DNA of 6,123 bases from Nitrospirota bacterium. Lineage in GTDB: Bacteria; Nitrospirota; Nitrospiria; Nitrospirales; Nitrospiraceae. Where the stretch lies: the NCBI GenBank assembly GCA_016235225.1, contig JACRLS010000284.1:1-6123 (forward strand), read 5' to 3'. The notes beneath the pieces are model-generated. The model was not told where the DNA came from. It worked only from the letters and a program-made list of their open reading frames with translations, and searched no databases. Position 1 is the first letter of the stretch. Each line of letters begins with the position of its first letter. A program made the position numbers and the translations under genes. This document shows, piece after piece, positions 5,317 to 6,123 of this stretch.

Positions 5317-6123
5317 CGTCCAAGTTTCGCGATCTCGACGGAGTAAATCTCCGGCAGGTGTCGGGCCAGACACGTCCAACTTGTGCCGCCGGTCCGGCTC
5401 GCCCAGGCCTCGCCGCTGGTCGTCCCGAGATAGAGGCCGACTGGCTCATGCGCATCCGCGGTCATGGCCTGGCGTTTCACCGTCCACCAGGCATTCGATC
5501 GCGGGAATCCTTTGTCCTGGCGCGTCCAACTGGTGCCTGCGTTGCGCGTCACATAGGCGGCCGGTTTGCCGCCGGGGCTCACGCGCGGCCAGACGGAACC
5601 ACCGTCCATCGGAAACACCCAGGCTGTGTCGGGGTCGCGGGGATGTACCACCATCGGGAAGCCGATATCGCCGATCGTCTTCGGCATGTTGTCCCCGATG
5701 CGGATCCATCGTCCGTCGGCCCGCTCCATCCGATAGATGCCGCAATGGTTTTGCTGATAGAGCCGATCCGGCATGAGCGGGTGGAGCCGGACGCAATGGG
5801 GGTCGTGGCCGTACTCCGGCTCCGGGTTCGGCATGAAATCCGCGCGGCAGCCACGATTCAGCGGCGTCCAGCTGACTCCCTTGTCCCAGCTTTCGAACAC
5901 GCCCCCGCTGGACATGCCTATATAAAGGTGATGCGGGTCACGGGGATCGATCAGGATCGAGTGCAGTTTCGGGCCGTCCGGCGTCCCGTCCTGGTCCCCG
6001 CCTGTCCAGGCCGAACGGAGCGGGTTGGCATTGAAGCCTTCCACGCCCTTCCACGTTCCACCGCCGTCCTCTGTGCGAAAGAGCCCTTGCGGCGACGTGC
6101 CGGCATACCACACGCCCGGCTCG
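5313..6123 (-). CDS. Asp-box (BNR) repeat beta-propeller protein, C-terminal part
   Basis: The frame runs off the right edge of the window and ends at TGA (5313-5315); about 269 residues are visible. Four Asp-box motifs of the S/T-x-D-x-G-x-T/S-W type are seen: TEDGGGTW (6051-6074), SWDKGVSW (5868-5891), TRNAGTSW (5526-5549, Asp replaced by Asn) and SRTGGTSW (5376-5399, Asp replaced by Thr). Between them are blade-like pieces such as DPRDPHHLYIGMSSGGVFES and VHPRDPDTAWVFPMDGG. These features mark a sialidase/VPS10/YVTN-like propeller. Such proteins are often called sialidase or glycosyl hydrolase, but Asp boxes are structural and no catalytic residues can be identified, so an enzyme role is not supported. 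The codon at 6111-6113 is GTG inside a continuous frame, not a start. It is coupled to the MoaD-like gene by a 4-base overlap. Confidence 0.85.
   Translation of the reverse strand, partial: EPGVWYAGTSPQGLFRTEDGGGTWKGVEGFNANPLRSAWTGGDQDGTPDGPKLHSILIDPRDPHHLYIGMSSGGVFESWDKGVSWTPLNRGCRADFMPNPEPEYGHDPHCVRLHPLMPDRLYQQNHCGIYRMERADGRWIRIGDNMPKTIGDIGFPMVVHPRDPDTAWVFPMDGGSVWPRVSPGGKPAAYVTRNAGTSWTRQDKGFPRSNAWWTVKRQAMTADAHEPVGLYLGTTSGEAWASRTGGTSWTCLARHLPEIYSVEIAKLGR

Noticed and set aside
5317..5379. 21-codon N-terminal extension of the MoaD-like protein
   Set aside because: It overlaps the coding end of the Asp-box gene and precedes the first beta strand of the fold; the ATGA overlap start is more likely.
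5138..5776. 212-codon plus-strand frame over the MoaD-like and Asp-box genes
   Set aside because: Its composition is extremely Arg- and Ser-rich, typical of a shadow frame, and the opposite strand explains the sequence.
5313..6123. Sialidase enzyme assignment
   Set aside because: Asp boxes are structural propeller motifs. No sialidase catalytic residues or FRIP-type motif can be seen in the visible part.

Overview
The window is a GC-rich bacterial segment with six genes in a row on the minus strand and the tail of one gene on the plus strand. The dense coding, the ATGA stop/start overlaps and the gene families fit a Gram-negative-type environmental bacterium. Gene content and the style of the intergenic repeat are compatible with Nitrospira or a relative, but nothing here proves a taxon.

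Layout, left to right. Positions 1-326 hold the C-terminal part of a plus-strand protein of unknown function. Positions 327-489 lie between two convergent genes and carry a compact array of three hairpins built from variants of a GGGGTCAGG/CCTGACCCC element. This looks like a REP/BIME-type repeat and could also end transcription from both sides. Positions 490-1335 encode FdhD, and 1332-3662 encode a large FdhF/YdeP-type molybdopterin oxidoreductase. These two genes overlap by 4 bases in the order oxidoreductase then fdhD. A leader of about 140 bases (3663-3804) precedes them, with a Shine-Dalgarno site, a perfect 14-bp palindrome and a plausible promoter.

Upstream on the same strand is a second group: an Asp-box (BNR) repeat protein (5313-6123, cut by the window end), a MoaD/ThiS-like small protein ending in Gly-Gly (5056-5316, again a 4-base overlap), a class I SAM-dependent methyltransferase (4155-5012) and a small TfoX N-terminal-domain protein (3805-4146). 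The short spacings suggest one transcription unit.

How the genes work together. FdhD is the sulfurtransferase that activates the molybdenum cofactor of formate dehydrogenase-type enzymes, so its coupling to the oxidoreductase makes a coherent enzyme-plus-maturation module. The oxidoreductase keeps the Cys-His pair and the Arg of the formate dehydrogenase active site, but no electron-transfer subunit gene is next to it. The coupled Asp-box protein and MoaD-like protein are the least explained part of the window. No RNA gene, CRISPR array, transposase or prophage gene was seen.
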